Assembly (NCBI GenBank): GCA_051004015.1
Contig: JBPCKT010000111.1
Span: 1-45,252, forward strand
DNA: 45,252 nt
DNA from: SXOA01 sp051004015
GTDB lineage: Bacteria > Planctomycetota > Planctomycetia > Pirellulales > Pirellulaceae
Direction of reading: 5' to 3'
In this document: positions 15,028-22,535 of the stretch, piece after piece
Layout: the number at the start of each line of letters is the position of its first letter
How positions within the stretch are numbered: the first letter of the stretch is position 1
Translations under genes and position numbers: made by a program
The notes under the pieces: model-generated
What the model was told of the DNA's origin: nothing
Databases searched by the model: none
What the model saw: only the letters and a program-made list of their open reading frames with translations

Positions 15028-15945
15028 ATGACCGCCAGAATCAGTGCCTGCACAATGTCCACCGTGCAGCTCGTCCCGCTCACGCCGCTGTCCGAGGGCG
15101 GCCGGCGCGTGGAATACGAGCGGCTGACGATGTTCGTGCGGGACTTGTACGAGGCGGGCATTCGGGTCTTCCTGCCGGCGGCGGGGACGGGGGAATTCCA
15201 TTCGCTGTCCACGCGCGAGGTGGTGCAATGCGTGGAGGCGACGAAGGCCGGAGTCGGACCGGATGCCATCGTGATTGCTCCGGTCGGATTCGGCCTCGCT
15301 CACGCGCTGGAGATTGGCCGGGGAGCAATCGAGAATGAGGTGGACGGGCTGCTCGTCATGCCGCCGGTCCATCCGTACCTCTGCGACGAGGGAGTCCGCG
15401 ACTACCTCCTCACCCTGGCGAAGGAGCTGCCGCTGCCCCTCCTGGCCTACAAGAAAGGTCCTGCGCCAAGCGACGCGTTGCTCTTGGAACTCTGCAAATC
15501 CGGCAAACTGGCGGGCGTGAAGTACGGCGAGAACAACCTGGATGCCGCCGCGAAACTGATCAAGGCCGTCGGCGACACGGCTGTTGTCTCTTGCGGAATC
15601 GCGGAGCGGTACGCAGCTTATTTTCACCTGGCGGGGGCCAGCGGCTACACCTCCGGAGCCGGCAATCTCTGCCCGCGGCTGACGCTGGCCATGCACGCGG
15701 CGCTTGTGAAGAACGACTACACCGAAGCGACGCGACTGCTCAACATCCTGCGGCCCATCGAAGAGTACCGGGCTCGCGCCGGCGACTCGTACAACATCTC
15801 CATGCTCAAAGCCGCCATGCAGGCCACGGGCCGCGATTTCGGCCCGGCCCGGCTGCCGCAGCGGCCGATCACGGCCAGTGAGCAGCGGGAGATTGAGGCG
15901 CTCGTGGAGCCGATTCTGGCGCAAGAACAGAAGCTGGTGAAATAG
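15028..15945 (+). CDS. DHDPS/NAL-family aldolase-dehydratase, probably 5-dehydro-4-deoxyglucarate dehydratase-like
   Basis: 305 aa TIM-barrel protein of the dihydrodipicolinate synthase family. FLPAAGTGEFHSLSTREVV replaces the usual DHDPS GTTGE motif and resembles the G-T-G-E-F-x-S-L motif of 5-dehydro-4-deoxyglucarate dehydratase. Y141 (LLAYKKGP) and Schiff-base lysine K165 (AGVKYGEN) are in the expected places. The reaction would be dehydration/decarboxylation of 5-keto-4-deoxyglucarate to 2-oxoglutarate semialdehyde, which fits the MFS transporter and enolase-superfamily gene upstream. The start could also be ATG 15055 (MSTVQLVPLTPL). The gene begins 1 bp after the DUF1559 stop and converges on epmB with 5 bp between. 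Confidence 0.8.
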   Translation: MTARISACTMSTVQLVPLTPLSEGGRRVEYERLTMFVRDLYEAGIRVFLPAAGTGEFHSLSTREVVQCVEATKAGVGPDAIVIAPVGFGLAHALEIGRGAIENEVDGLLVMPPVHPYLCDEGVRDYLLTLAKELPLPLLAYKKGPAPSDALLLELCKSGKLAGVKYGENNLDAAAKLIKAVGDTAVVSCGIAERYAAYFHLAGASGYTSGAGNLCPRLTLAMHAALVKNDYTEATRLLNILRPIEEYRARAGDSYNISMLKAAMQATGRDFGPARLPQRPITASEQREIEALVEPILAQEQKLVK

Positions 15946-15950
15946 CCGAA

Positions 15951-17009
15951 TCATGCCAGCACCCGCTTATTCCAATCCCCCGCGATTTCCTGCACATAGC
16001 GCGGGACGGCGTAGCCCGGCAGATGCCGCCGCATCTCCTCAATGACCTCAAGCCCGCGGCAGACGGGAACTTCGAAATGGGCGGCCCCCTGCACCCGGTC
16101 AAGCTGATGCAGGTAGTATGGCATGACTCGCAGATCCACGAGCCGGCGAGACAACTCAATCAAAGCGGCCGCGGTGTCGTTGATGCCGCGGAGCAGGACG
16201 GACTGGTTGAGGACGGGAATGCCTGCATCGACTAATCTGCCGAGCGCCTTGGCAACGGCTTCGTCAATCTCATTGGCATGATTGGCATGGACCACCATGA
16301 TCGGCGCGAGCCGCGTGCCGCGGAGCCAGGCGATGAGCTCGTCGTTCACGCGCTGTGGAATCATGAGGGGGAGCCGCGTGTGAATCCGCAGCCGCCTGAG
16401 GTGCGGGATGTCCTCCAGGCGCTGAGCAAGCTCGGCCAGATGCTCGTCCACCAAAGTCAGCGGGTCGCCGCCGGAGAGGATGACTTCGTCCAAGTTTTCG
16501 TCGCCCCGAATGATGTCGAGCGCCGGCTCCCACTCCTCCACCGACCGTGGCCCTTCGGAATAGGGGTAGTGCCGGCGAAAGCAGTAGCGACAGTGGATGG
16601 CGCACGCGCCCGTGGTGATCAGAAGCGCCCGCCGGTCGTACTTTTGGAGCAGTCCCGCACTCTTGGCAGCAGCCAGGTCCCCCACGGGGTCGGCCGTGAA
16701 ACTGGCAGGGGACTCCAATTCCGCTCCCAGCGGCAAGACTTGCAGCAGCAACGGGTCGCGGGGGTCCCCCTTCTTCATCCGGGCCACATATTCGCGCGGT
16801 ACAAAGAGAGGGAAGGAAGCCGACGCCAGCTTCGCCGGACCGAGGAGCTCGGCCGGAAGTGCAAGCTCTTCAAGGAGTTGCGCCTCGCTGCGAATTGCCC
16901 GCTTGAGGGCTTCACGCCACGAGACTCCCTCCAATTGCCGAATCGGCGTTTTCGCACTTGGGCCGGAACCGGCGCGGACAGGATTGCGGGGGGAAGCTAC
17001 AATGGTCAT
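15951..17009 (-). CDS. epmB: EF-P beta-lysylation protein EpmB (lysine 2,3-aminomutase family)
   Basis: 352 aa from ATG 17009, preceded by GGTGG; a longer frame from a TTG at 17111 is less likely. This is a radical SAM enzyme of the KamA/EpmB family: TTGACAIHCRYCFRRHYPY holds the 4Fe-4S cysteines C136, C140 and C143, followed by EVILSGGDPLTL and the PLP-binding-type C-terminal part (RVMPYYLHQLDRVQGAAHF). Its length is close to the E. coli enzyme. EpmB converts L-alpha-lysine to R-beta-lysine, which EpmA attaches to Lys34 of elongation factor P. The efp gene lies immediately divergent, 140 bp away, which supports the EpmB rather than catabolic KamA assignment. No epmA is in the window. Confidence 0.9.
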   Translation of the reverse strand: MTIVASPRNPVRAGSGPSAKTPIRQLEGVSWREALKRAIRSEAQLLEELALPAELLGPAKLASASFPLFVPREYVARMKKGDPRDPLLLQVLPLGAELESPASFTADPVGDLAAAKSAGLLQKYDRRALLITTGACAIHCRYCFRRHYPYSEGPRSVEEWEPALDIIRGDENLDEVILSGGDPLTLVDEHLAELAQRLEDIPHLRRLRIHTRLPLMIPQRVNDELIAWLRGTRLAPIMVVHANHANEIDEAVAKALGRLVDAGIPVLNQSVLLRGINDTAAALIELSRRLVDLRVMPYYLHQLDRVQGAAHFEVPVCRGLEVIEEMRRHLPGYAVPRYVQEIAGDWNKRVLA

Positions 17010-17067
17010 TTTTCCACCAGCAATTCCCGCTGCCGCCTGTCCAAAACGGACGTGCCTCGAACAATGA

Positions 17068-17102
17068 GGAGAGGCGGACTGCCTCTCCAAAACCGCCTCT
17101 CC
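17068..17102 (+). promoter_or_regulatory. Two mutually exclusive hairpins in the efp leader
   Basis: GGAGAGGC (17068-17075) can pair with GCCTCTCC (17081-17088) across a 5-nt loop, or the longer GGAGAGGCGG (17068-17077) can pair with CCGCCTCTCC (17093-17102), a perfect 10-bp stem. The two cannot form together. The element is 48 bp before the GTG of efp and 58 bp before epmB on the other strand. It could act as an attenuator-type switch, or be a repeat remnant. Confidence 0.4.
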
Positions 17103-17149
17103 AACTGACAATAACCCACCCCATTAATCCAGCGAAGTAGGGACGACCC

Positions 17150-17719
17150 GTGGCGACGTACAAGACCAGTGATTTCCGCAAGGGCCTGAAAGTCAGCATC
17201 AACAACGAACCTTGGCAGATGGTGGAAATGAATTTCCGCAAGCCGGGGAAGGGGAACGCTCTTTACGAAGTTCGCCTCAAGAACCTCATCCGCGGCACTA
17301 CGCTCGACCGCGTCTACAAAGGCGGGGACACGCTGGAAGCCGCCGACTGCGAGGAAACCGAGGTACAGTACCTCTACAAGCAGCAGGACACATTCGTATT
17401 CATGGACAACACCTCGTTTGAGCAGTACGAGATTCCCGCGGAGAAAGTGGACGACTCCGCCAAATACCTGAAGGAAGGGATGCCCTGCTCGATGATGTTG
17501 TTCAACGGCATTCCCATCAGCATCACCCCGCCGGCCCATGTGCAGCTCAAGGTGGAATACTGCGAGCCGGGGGCCCGCGGCGACACGGCCACCAACGTCA
17601 CCAAATCCGTCAAGCTGGAAACCGGGGCGGAAATCCTCGCTCCCCTGTTCATCAACATCGGTAACGTGCTGAAGATTGATACGCGGACGGGAGAGTACAT
17701 CGAGCGGGTTTCGACCTAA
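17150..17719 (+). CDS. efp: Elongation factor P
   Basis: 189 aa, full length, GTG start at 17150 giving the standard M-A-T-Y N-terminus. Three domains as in bacterial EF-P: N-terminal KOW-like domain (MATYKTSDFRKGLKV, FRKPGKGNALYEVRLKN), OB domain, and C-terminal OB domain (LFINIGNVLKIDTRTGEYIERV). Lys34 in K-P-G-K34-G lies exactly where E. coli EF-P is beta-lysylated, consistent with the adjacent epmB. EF-P binds the ribosome between P and E sites and relieves stalling at polyproline stretches; the window itself encodes Pro-rich proteins (for example at 7505 and 7914). Followed directly by a double-hairpin repeat. Confidence 0.97.
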   Translation: MATYKTSDFRKGLKVSINNEPWQMVEMNFRKPGKGNALYEVRLKNLIRGTTLDRVYKGGDTLEAADCEETEVQYLYKQQDTFVFMDNTSFEQYEIPAEKVDDSAKYLKEGMPCSMMLFNGIPISITPPAHVQLKVEYCEPGARGDTATNVTKSVKLETGAEILAPLFINIGNVLKIDTRTGEYIERVST

Positions 17720-17804
17720 AGTACTCTTCACGCTCCGCGTGAAGACGAACTGCCGATTTCGTTGCGCGAGATGGTTCCTCACGCGGAGCGTGAGGAGTAC
17801 TTTT
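17718..17804. repeat. Paired-hairpin inverted repeat between convergent genes
   Basis: Left arm 17718-17743 and right arm 17775-17804 are inverse complements (AAAGTACTC-x-TCACGCTCCGCGTGA). Each arm is itself a hairpin: CTTCACGC-TCC-GCGTGAAG (17726-17744) and TCCTCACGC-GGA-GCGTGAGGA (17776-17796). Where the arms differ, a T-A pair in the left hairpin is a C-G pair in the right, a compensatory change. It starts at the efp stop and may terminate both convergent genes. Confidence 0.65.
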
Positions 17805-17814
17805 CTTGGCGCGT

Positions 17815-20088
17815 TCATTCCACCACCTCCTTCAGCCCGCTGATATTTGCCTTCACGCTGGCGTGGACGCAAAGCATGTTCATGGAGACAACGGGGCCGA
17901 AAGCGTTGGCCTGGTTCTCAAAGTAGTTGCCGGCATTGAATAGCGGCGGCCGGTGCCAGTAGAGCTTGTAGCCCAGCTCGCGGACTTGCTGAACGAGCGG
18001 GACGGATTTCTCCGGGCGGTCGTTTTCGACGTAGAGGATGGGGCGGAACTTCTCGATGGTCGCTCTCGCTCCGCGGAGGACCGCCAGCTCCATCCCTTCC
18101 ACGTCCGCTTTCAGGAAGTGACAGGCGGGGAGATTCAGGCTGTCGATGGTGACAAGCGGGACTTTCTCTCCTTGTTTGAATTCCCCCAGCCCCAGGCCGC
18201 CAAAATTGTTTTCCTGACGGTAGTCGAGCAGTGGAATCACAATCTCGCCGCCGGTCTCGCCGACTGCCGCGTGGTGGCAATGAACGTTGGTCAGGCCGGC
18301 GAGCGCGACGTTGGCGCAGAGCGCCTGAAACACCACCCGCTGCGGCTCAAAGGCGTGGACCTGGCCCCCGTCGCCCACGAGTCGGGCCAGAGGGACAGTG
18401 TGAACGCCGATGTTCGCCCCGGCTTCCACGACGACCCAGCCGCTACGGAGAACTTGCTCGAACAGTTCGACTTCGAGGTGCGAGAATTCGCCGTAGTGCT
18501 CCAGCGACCGCCCGATGTACTTGTCGTGCTTGTTATACAGCGTGAGCCCATGCCGCCCGCGAATGAGCCGGTTGAGATCGCCGTCCGCGAGGCGGTACTC
18601 TTCGAGGGATTTCATCGTCAGCTGCTGGTGGTCCATCAGCAGCGCCGCAGCCATCTTGCGGAAGACAGGTCCCCATTCGCCCGGTTGCTCCTGGCGGAAG
18701 AGGCGCAGGGAGGGATACCAGGGGGAATCCTCGCGTTTCAGGAACCAGCGCCAGTCGGGGACGAGCGCCAGCGCCATCCAGACCGGCACGCCGAGCGCGC
18801 CCGCGAGATGCGCGACCGCGGTATCGGAGGTGATGACGAGGTCCAGGTTCTTCATCACGGCGGCAGTGTCCATGAAGGGGCCGCTCGCCGTGTCGACGTT
18901 GTCGCCGAGCGTATGAACCTCCATCCTGCCGCCGAGGCTGGCCAGTTGCTCGGTTCCAAAACCGCGCTGCAGGCTGATCAGCTTGATGCCGGAGATTTTG
19001 GAGAGCGGCAGGAATTCCTTCAACGGGATGCTGCGGAAGCGGTCGGTATCCATCCCTGGATTCCCTTGCCAGGCGATGCCGATTCTGAAGCCGCCTAGCG
19101 GAGCGAGTTTCTCTCGCCATTTCTCCACGAGCTGCTGATCGGCCTGGAGATACGTGGCGGCTTTTGGCAGGTCCGCCACGCCGAGCTGGCCGAGGAGCGG
19201 GGGAAGGCTGAGCATCGGGGCCCAGACGTCGTGCGCCGGCAGCGCTTCGCCGCGAATGGCCCACTCATCGACGCCGGCCACGTCCCCGAGCAGCCTCAAG
19301 AGCGGCTGTTGCACGGCGGCGATGACGCGGCAGTCGTATTTCGCTTTCAGGAGCTGCGCGTAGCGGATGAACTGAATCGTGTCACCCAGCCCTTGCTCGG
19401 CGAGCAGCAGAATCGTGCGGCCGTTGAGGGAAGCGCCGTCCCACTGCGGCCCCGGCAGGCTGGGGGTGCCGAACCCGTCCACCTTCTGTCGCCAGGAATA
19501 CTCCCGCCATCCCTGCTCGAAGTCCCCCCGCAGCAGCAAAATCATGCTCAGGTTCTTGTGCCGCTCGGCGTCGTCGGGCTTGAGCTTCACGAGCTCGAGA
19601 TATTCGCGCTCCGCTTCGTCAATCTGGCCGAGCCAGAGTTTGGCCGTCGCCAGCACCTTCCGGGCTTCCTGGTCGTCAGGCGCCAGGGCCAGTGCCCGCT
19701 GCACCGAATCGACCCCTGCCTGCAACTGGCCGTCCCAAATCAGGGCCGTGCCCCGGTTCACCAAGGCGTTGACATACGTGGCGTCGTGCCGCAGTGCCGT
19801 ATCGTACGCGGCGATGGCTTCCTTGTTGTGATGGAGATGACGGAGCGAGTTCCCCAGGTTGTTCCAGGCAATCGCGAAGCCCGGCTGAATCGCCACCGCC
19901 CGCTGATAAGCCGCCACGGACTCTGGCAGCCGCTGCGTATCGAAGAGGGCGATGCCCAGGTAACACCAGGCGTTGGCGCTATCCGGCTCCGCCGCAATGA
20001 CCTGCCGGTAGGCCTTTTCGGCCGCGGCGAGGTCGCCGGCCTGGTGCAGCCGCCAGCCTTGATCGAGGATTTCGGCGGAAGTCGTCAT
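17815..20088 (-). CDS. TPR - glycosyltransferase-like - FkbM methyltransferase fusion protein
   Basis: 757 aa, GGGAG upstream of the ATG. Three parts can be read. Residues 1 to about 200: at least five TPR units (AEKAYRQVIAAEPDSANAWC, AVAIQPGFAIAWNNLGNSL, ALRHDATYVNALVNRGTALI and others). About 220-490: a glycosyltransferase-like region of the heptosyltransferase (GT9)/TPR-linked type, with ILLLAEQGLGDTIQFIRYA and VITSDTAVAHLAGALGVPVW. About 525-735: an FkbM-type SAM methyltransferase with VVVEAGANIGVHTVPLARL (SAM-binding) and FLKADVEGMELAVLRGA. The combination suggests glycan or glycoprotein modification in the cytoplasm: a TPR scaffold, sugar transfer, then O-methylation of the glycan. The substrate is unknown. 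It is transcribed alone, with a 482-bp upstream region. Confidence 0.88.
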   Translation of the reverse strand: MTTSAEILDQGWRLHQAGDLAAAEKAYRQVIAAEPDSANAWCYLGIALFDTQRLPESVAAYQRAVAIQPGFAIAWNNLGNSLRHLHHNKEAIAAYDTALRHDATYVNALVNRGTALIWDGQLQAGVDSVQRALALAPDDQEARKVLATAKLWLGQIDEAEREYLELVKLKPDDAERHKNLSMILLLRGDFEQGWREYSWRQKVDGFGTPSLPGPQWDGASLNGRTILLLAEQGLGDTIQFIRYAQLLKAKYDCRVIAAVQQPLLRLLGDVAGVDEWAIRGEALPAHDVWAPMLSLPPLLGQLGVADLPKAATYLQADQQLVEKWREKLAPLGGFRIGIAWQGNPGMDTDRFRSIPLKEFLPLSKISGIKLISLQRGFGTEQLASLGGRMEVHTLGDNVDTASGPFMDTAAVMKNLDLVITSDTAVAHLAGALGVPVWMALALVPDWRWFLKREDSPWYPSLRLFRQEQPGEWGPVFRKMAAALLMDHQQLTMKSLEEYRLADGDLNRLIRGRHGLTLYNKHDKYIGRSLEHYGEFSHLEVELFEQVLRSGWVVVEAGANIGVHTVPLARLVGDGGQVHAFEPQRVVFQALCANVALAGLTNVHCHHAAVGETGGEIVIPLLDYRQENNFGGLGLGEFKQGEKVPLVTIDSLNLPACHFLKADVEGMELAVLRGARATIEKFRPILYVENDRPEKSVPLVQQVRELGYKLYWHRPPLFNAGNYFENQANAFGPVVSMNMLCVHASVKANISGLKEVVE

Positions 20089-20570
20089 GACGGTTGGAGC
20101 TCCCTACTGTTGTCATGTGCTGCGGGTTGTTCGCTCGCAGCGCGATAAGCGACGGACATCCCCCTGATAGTACTGTTTTTATTCATTTTTTGGAGCTTCT
20201 TTTTTGCGCTGGTCAGCCCGCCTGTGGAATTCCCTAAGGTGTTGGCGGATGTTGTCTTAGGGCAGTTTATTCACTTCATTTCTTATTCATATTCGTCCAA
20301 AACAGCTCGCTCCTTTATTCATCAACTCTTGTTTATTTGATAAGGGCGTTTTGGCGACTCTGCACATCATTTGTTCGCCGCTGCCGATTGCCATTCCCAG
20401 GGACGTTCGTTGGGATGCGCCAACCTCCCTGCGCAGCATCCCCCGGCAGGTCCGCCAGGAACATGAACAATTGTATCAAAGCGGTGGCCCAGGTCAAGTC
20501 CCGCGGCAGAGAATTCCGAAGTTTTTTTCGTCTCATTCCTGGCGGGCTGCAACGCACCGCAGACCCCTAT
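20089..20570. other. AT-rich intergenic region with repeated TTTATTCA
   Basis: No gene was recognised; short ORFs here lack domains and RBS. TTTATTCA occurs at 20178-20185, 20266-20273 and 20314-20321, with a one-mismatch copy at 20282-20289 (minus-strand reading TGAATAAA). The stretch lies upstream of the TPR-fusion gene and is AT-rich against the genome background, so it may be its promoter and control region. Confidence 0.4.
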
Positions 20571-21185
20571 TCAAGCATTCTGCCGAAACCTCCCTGACGC
20601 CAGAAACGCCGCCGCCTGTTCCGCGGTCTCTTGCCGCCAGAGGAGCGAAGAGTGCATGCCGGGGAGGATGATGTGTTCCTTCTCCGTGGACAGATGCGTG
20701 CGGGGCTCGGCAACCAGCAAGTCGTGCCGGGCGGCGATGATGCCGATTTCCACGGCCGAAAGAGGGGGCAGCGAGGCCACGAAGCTTTGCTCGGCATCGG
20801 AAAGTTGCATCAGGGGCGGGCAAATGCGGCCGAGGATCGGGGCAAGCGACCGGGCCACGTGGGAGCCCGTGTTGGGCGGGGCGAGCATCACCATCCGCCC
20901 CATCTTGGCAGGCAGGCGGGCGGCAAGCGCCAACCGGGCCACGATGCCCCCCATGCTGTGCGTGATCAGGTGGATCCGTTCCACCCCCGGGTCGTCGTCG
21001 AGCTGCTGAAGCTGCTCCGCCATCTGCTGGCCGTGGCGCTCAATTCCGGACCAGAGGCTGGCATAACTCCAATTGATGACCCGCCCGAACTGGCTTTGCA
21101 GGCGGCGAGCCAGCGGCGACATGATCAGCCAGTGGGCCCCCAGGCCGTGAATGAGAATCAGGGCTTGGGAAGAGGGGGCGGTCAT
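20571..21185 (-). CDS. Alpha/beta hydrolase (lipase/esterase-like)
   Basis: 204 aa. ALILIHGLGAHWLIMSPLA gives the oxyanion-hole H-G-x-G strand, and IHLITHSMGGIVARLALAA gives the nucleophile elbow G/H-x-S-x-G with S77. D155 (AARHDLLV) and H178 (LPGMHSSLL) fit the acid and histidine of the triad. APPNTGSHVARSL is typical of PGAP1/lipase-class-2-like and LipA-related hydrolases. No signal peptide, so probably cytoplasmic; ester or lipid substrate unknown. It lies 6 bp downstream of the aminotransferase gene, so the two are probably one transcript. Slightly short for the fold, lacking a large lid. Confidence 0.85.
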   Translation of the reverse strand: MTAPSSQALILIHGLGAHWLIMSPLARRLQSQFGRVINWSYASLWSGIERHGQQMAEQLQQLDDDPGVERIHLITHSMGGIVARLALAARLPAKMGRMVMLAPPNTGSHVARSLAPILGRICPPLMQLSDAEQSFVASLPPLSAVEIGIIAARHDLLVAEPRTHLSTEKEHIILPGMHSSLLWRQETAEQAAAFLASGRFRQNA

Positions 21186-21191
21186 GAAGAG

Positions 21192-22385
21192 CTACAGCAC
21201 GTCGGCAATCGCGTCGCAAAGGACCGGCATGTTATTCGCCGTCATCCCGGCAACATTGATGCGGCCCCCATTGCCGACGACGTAAACCGCATGCTTCGTC
21301 CGCAACTCGTCGACTTGCAAATTCGACAGCCCCGAGAAGCTGAACATCCCCCGCTGCCGGGCGATGAAGGAAAAATCGTGCCGTGGGGCCTTGGCCTTCA
21401 TCGTTTCCACAAAGAGCTTGCGCATCTGATGAATGCGAAAACGCATCGCGGCGACTTCCTGGTCCCACTGGTGGCGGAGCTTGGGGTCGCCGAGAACCGC
21501 GGCCACCAAAGCGCCGCCGTGGATCGGCGGGTTGGAATAATTCGTGCGAATGCTCACCCGCACCTGGCTGAGAGCCTTCTGCGCCGCATCCGCCGAGCCG
21601 GCAACGAGGGTGAGTGCGCCGACCCGTTCGCCATACAGGCCAAAGTTCTTCGAGAACGAGCTGCAAACCAATAGCTGGGGATTCAGCTTTGCCAGCTCGC
21701 GCAGTCCGGCGGCGTCTTCGGCCAGGCCGTCGCCGAATCCTTGATAGGCAAAATCCACGAGCGGCAGCAGCTTCCGCTCGGCCAAGACCTGAGCGATTTC
21801 TCGCCATTGCTCCGGCGTGGGGTCGATGCCGGTTGGGTTGTGGCAACAGGCGTGGAGCAGAACAATGTCGCCAGCCGGAATTTGCTTGAGAGCAAACAGC
21901 ATTGCCGAAAAATCGAGCCCCTGTCCGGCGGCATCGATGTAAGCGTACGTTTCTACCTGCTGGCCGGCCGCGGCGAAGACGGCCGGGTGATTGGCCCAGG
22001 TTGGCTTGCTCATCCAGACCTTGGCGGTGGGAAAGTGTTTGCGTAAGAGGTCAGCCGCTACCCGCAGTGCTCCCGTGCCGCCTGGAGTTTGCGCCGTGAC
22101 CGCGCGGCCGCTCGTGAGAATCTCGTGCCCCGCTCCAAACAGCAGCTCCTGCACGCGCGAGCCATATTCGGCCAGCCCTTCGATGGAAAGATACCCCTTG
22201 CTCTTCTCCCGCTCCAATAGCTGCCGCTCCGCGTCCTTGACGCTGGCCAGGATTGGCGTCTCCCCGCGTTCGTCCTTGTAGACCCCAACGCTGAGGTTGA
22301 TTTTCTTGGGGTTGGGGTCCTTCTGGAAGGCTTCCCCCAGGCCGAGGATGGCGTCGGGCGGGGCCAGCGGCAAAGCGTCGAACAT
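21192..22385 (-). CDS. Aspartate/aromatic amino acid aminotransferase (class I, AspC/TyrB type)
   Basis: 397 aa, full length. The sequence follows AspC/TyrB closely: MFDALPLAPPDAILGLGEAF, KKINLSVGVYKDERGETPIL, TPGGTGALRVAADLL, HACCHNPTGIDPTPEQW, LVDFAYQGFGDGL, and CSSFSKNFGLYGERVGAL with PLP-lysine K246. The C-terminal NGGRINVAGM contains the Arg that binds the substrate alpha-carboxylate. It transfers amino groups between aspartate or aromatic amino acids and 2-oxoglutarate in the cytoplasm. AspC and TyrB cannot be told apart by eye. It is first in a likely two-gene unit with the alpha/beta hydrolase. Confidence 0.93.
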   Translation of the reverse strand: MFDALPLAPPDAILGLGEAFQKDPNPKKINLSVGVYKDERGETPILASVKDAERQLLEREKSKGYLSIEGLAEYGSRVQELLFGAGHEILTSGRAVTAQTPGGTGALRVAADLLRKHFPTAKVWMSKPTWANHPAVFAAAGQQVETYAYIDAAGQGLDFSAMLFALKQIPAGDIVLLHACCHNPTGIDPTPEQWREIAQVLAERKLLPLVDFAYQGFGDGLAEDAAGLRELAKLNPQLLVCSSFSKNFGLYGERVGALTLVAGSADAAQKALSQVRVSIRTNYSNPPIHGGALVAAVLGDPKLRHQWDQEVAAMRFRIHQMRKLFVETMKAKAPRHDFSFIARQRGMFSFSGLSNLQVDELRTKHAVYVVGNGGRINVAGMTANNMPVLCDAIADVL

Positions 22386-22535
22386 TGCGGTGCAAAGGAT
22401 AGGGGCGTGCGTCGCGGCTGGACATCCAGCGGAAAGAGAATTATCCTAGCCTCACAGCTTTTATGCCGTAAGGCCCCGCCTGATTGACGTTTTCCACCTG
22501 CCGCGGCCCCTCTCTCTTCTCACGAATATCCACGT

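Noticed and set aside
13986..15269. 427-codon minus-strand ORF
   Set aside because: Antisense of the DUF1559 gene and start of the aldolase-family gene.
17953..19098. 381-codon plus-strand ORF (and 19231-20148)
   Set aside because: Antisense of the TPR/glycosyltransferase/FkbM fusion, whose domains are clear.
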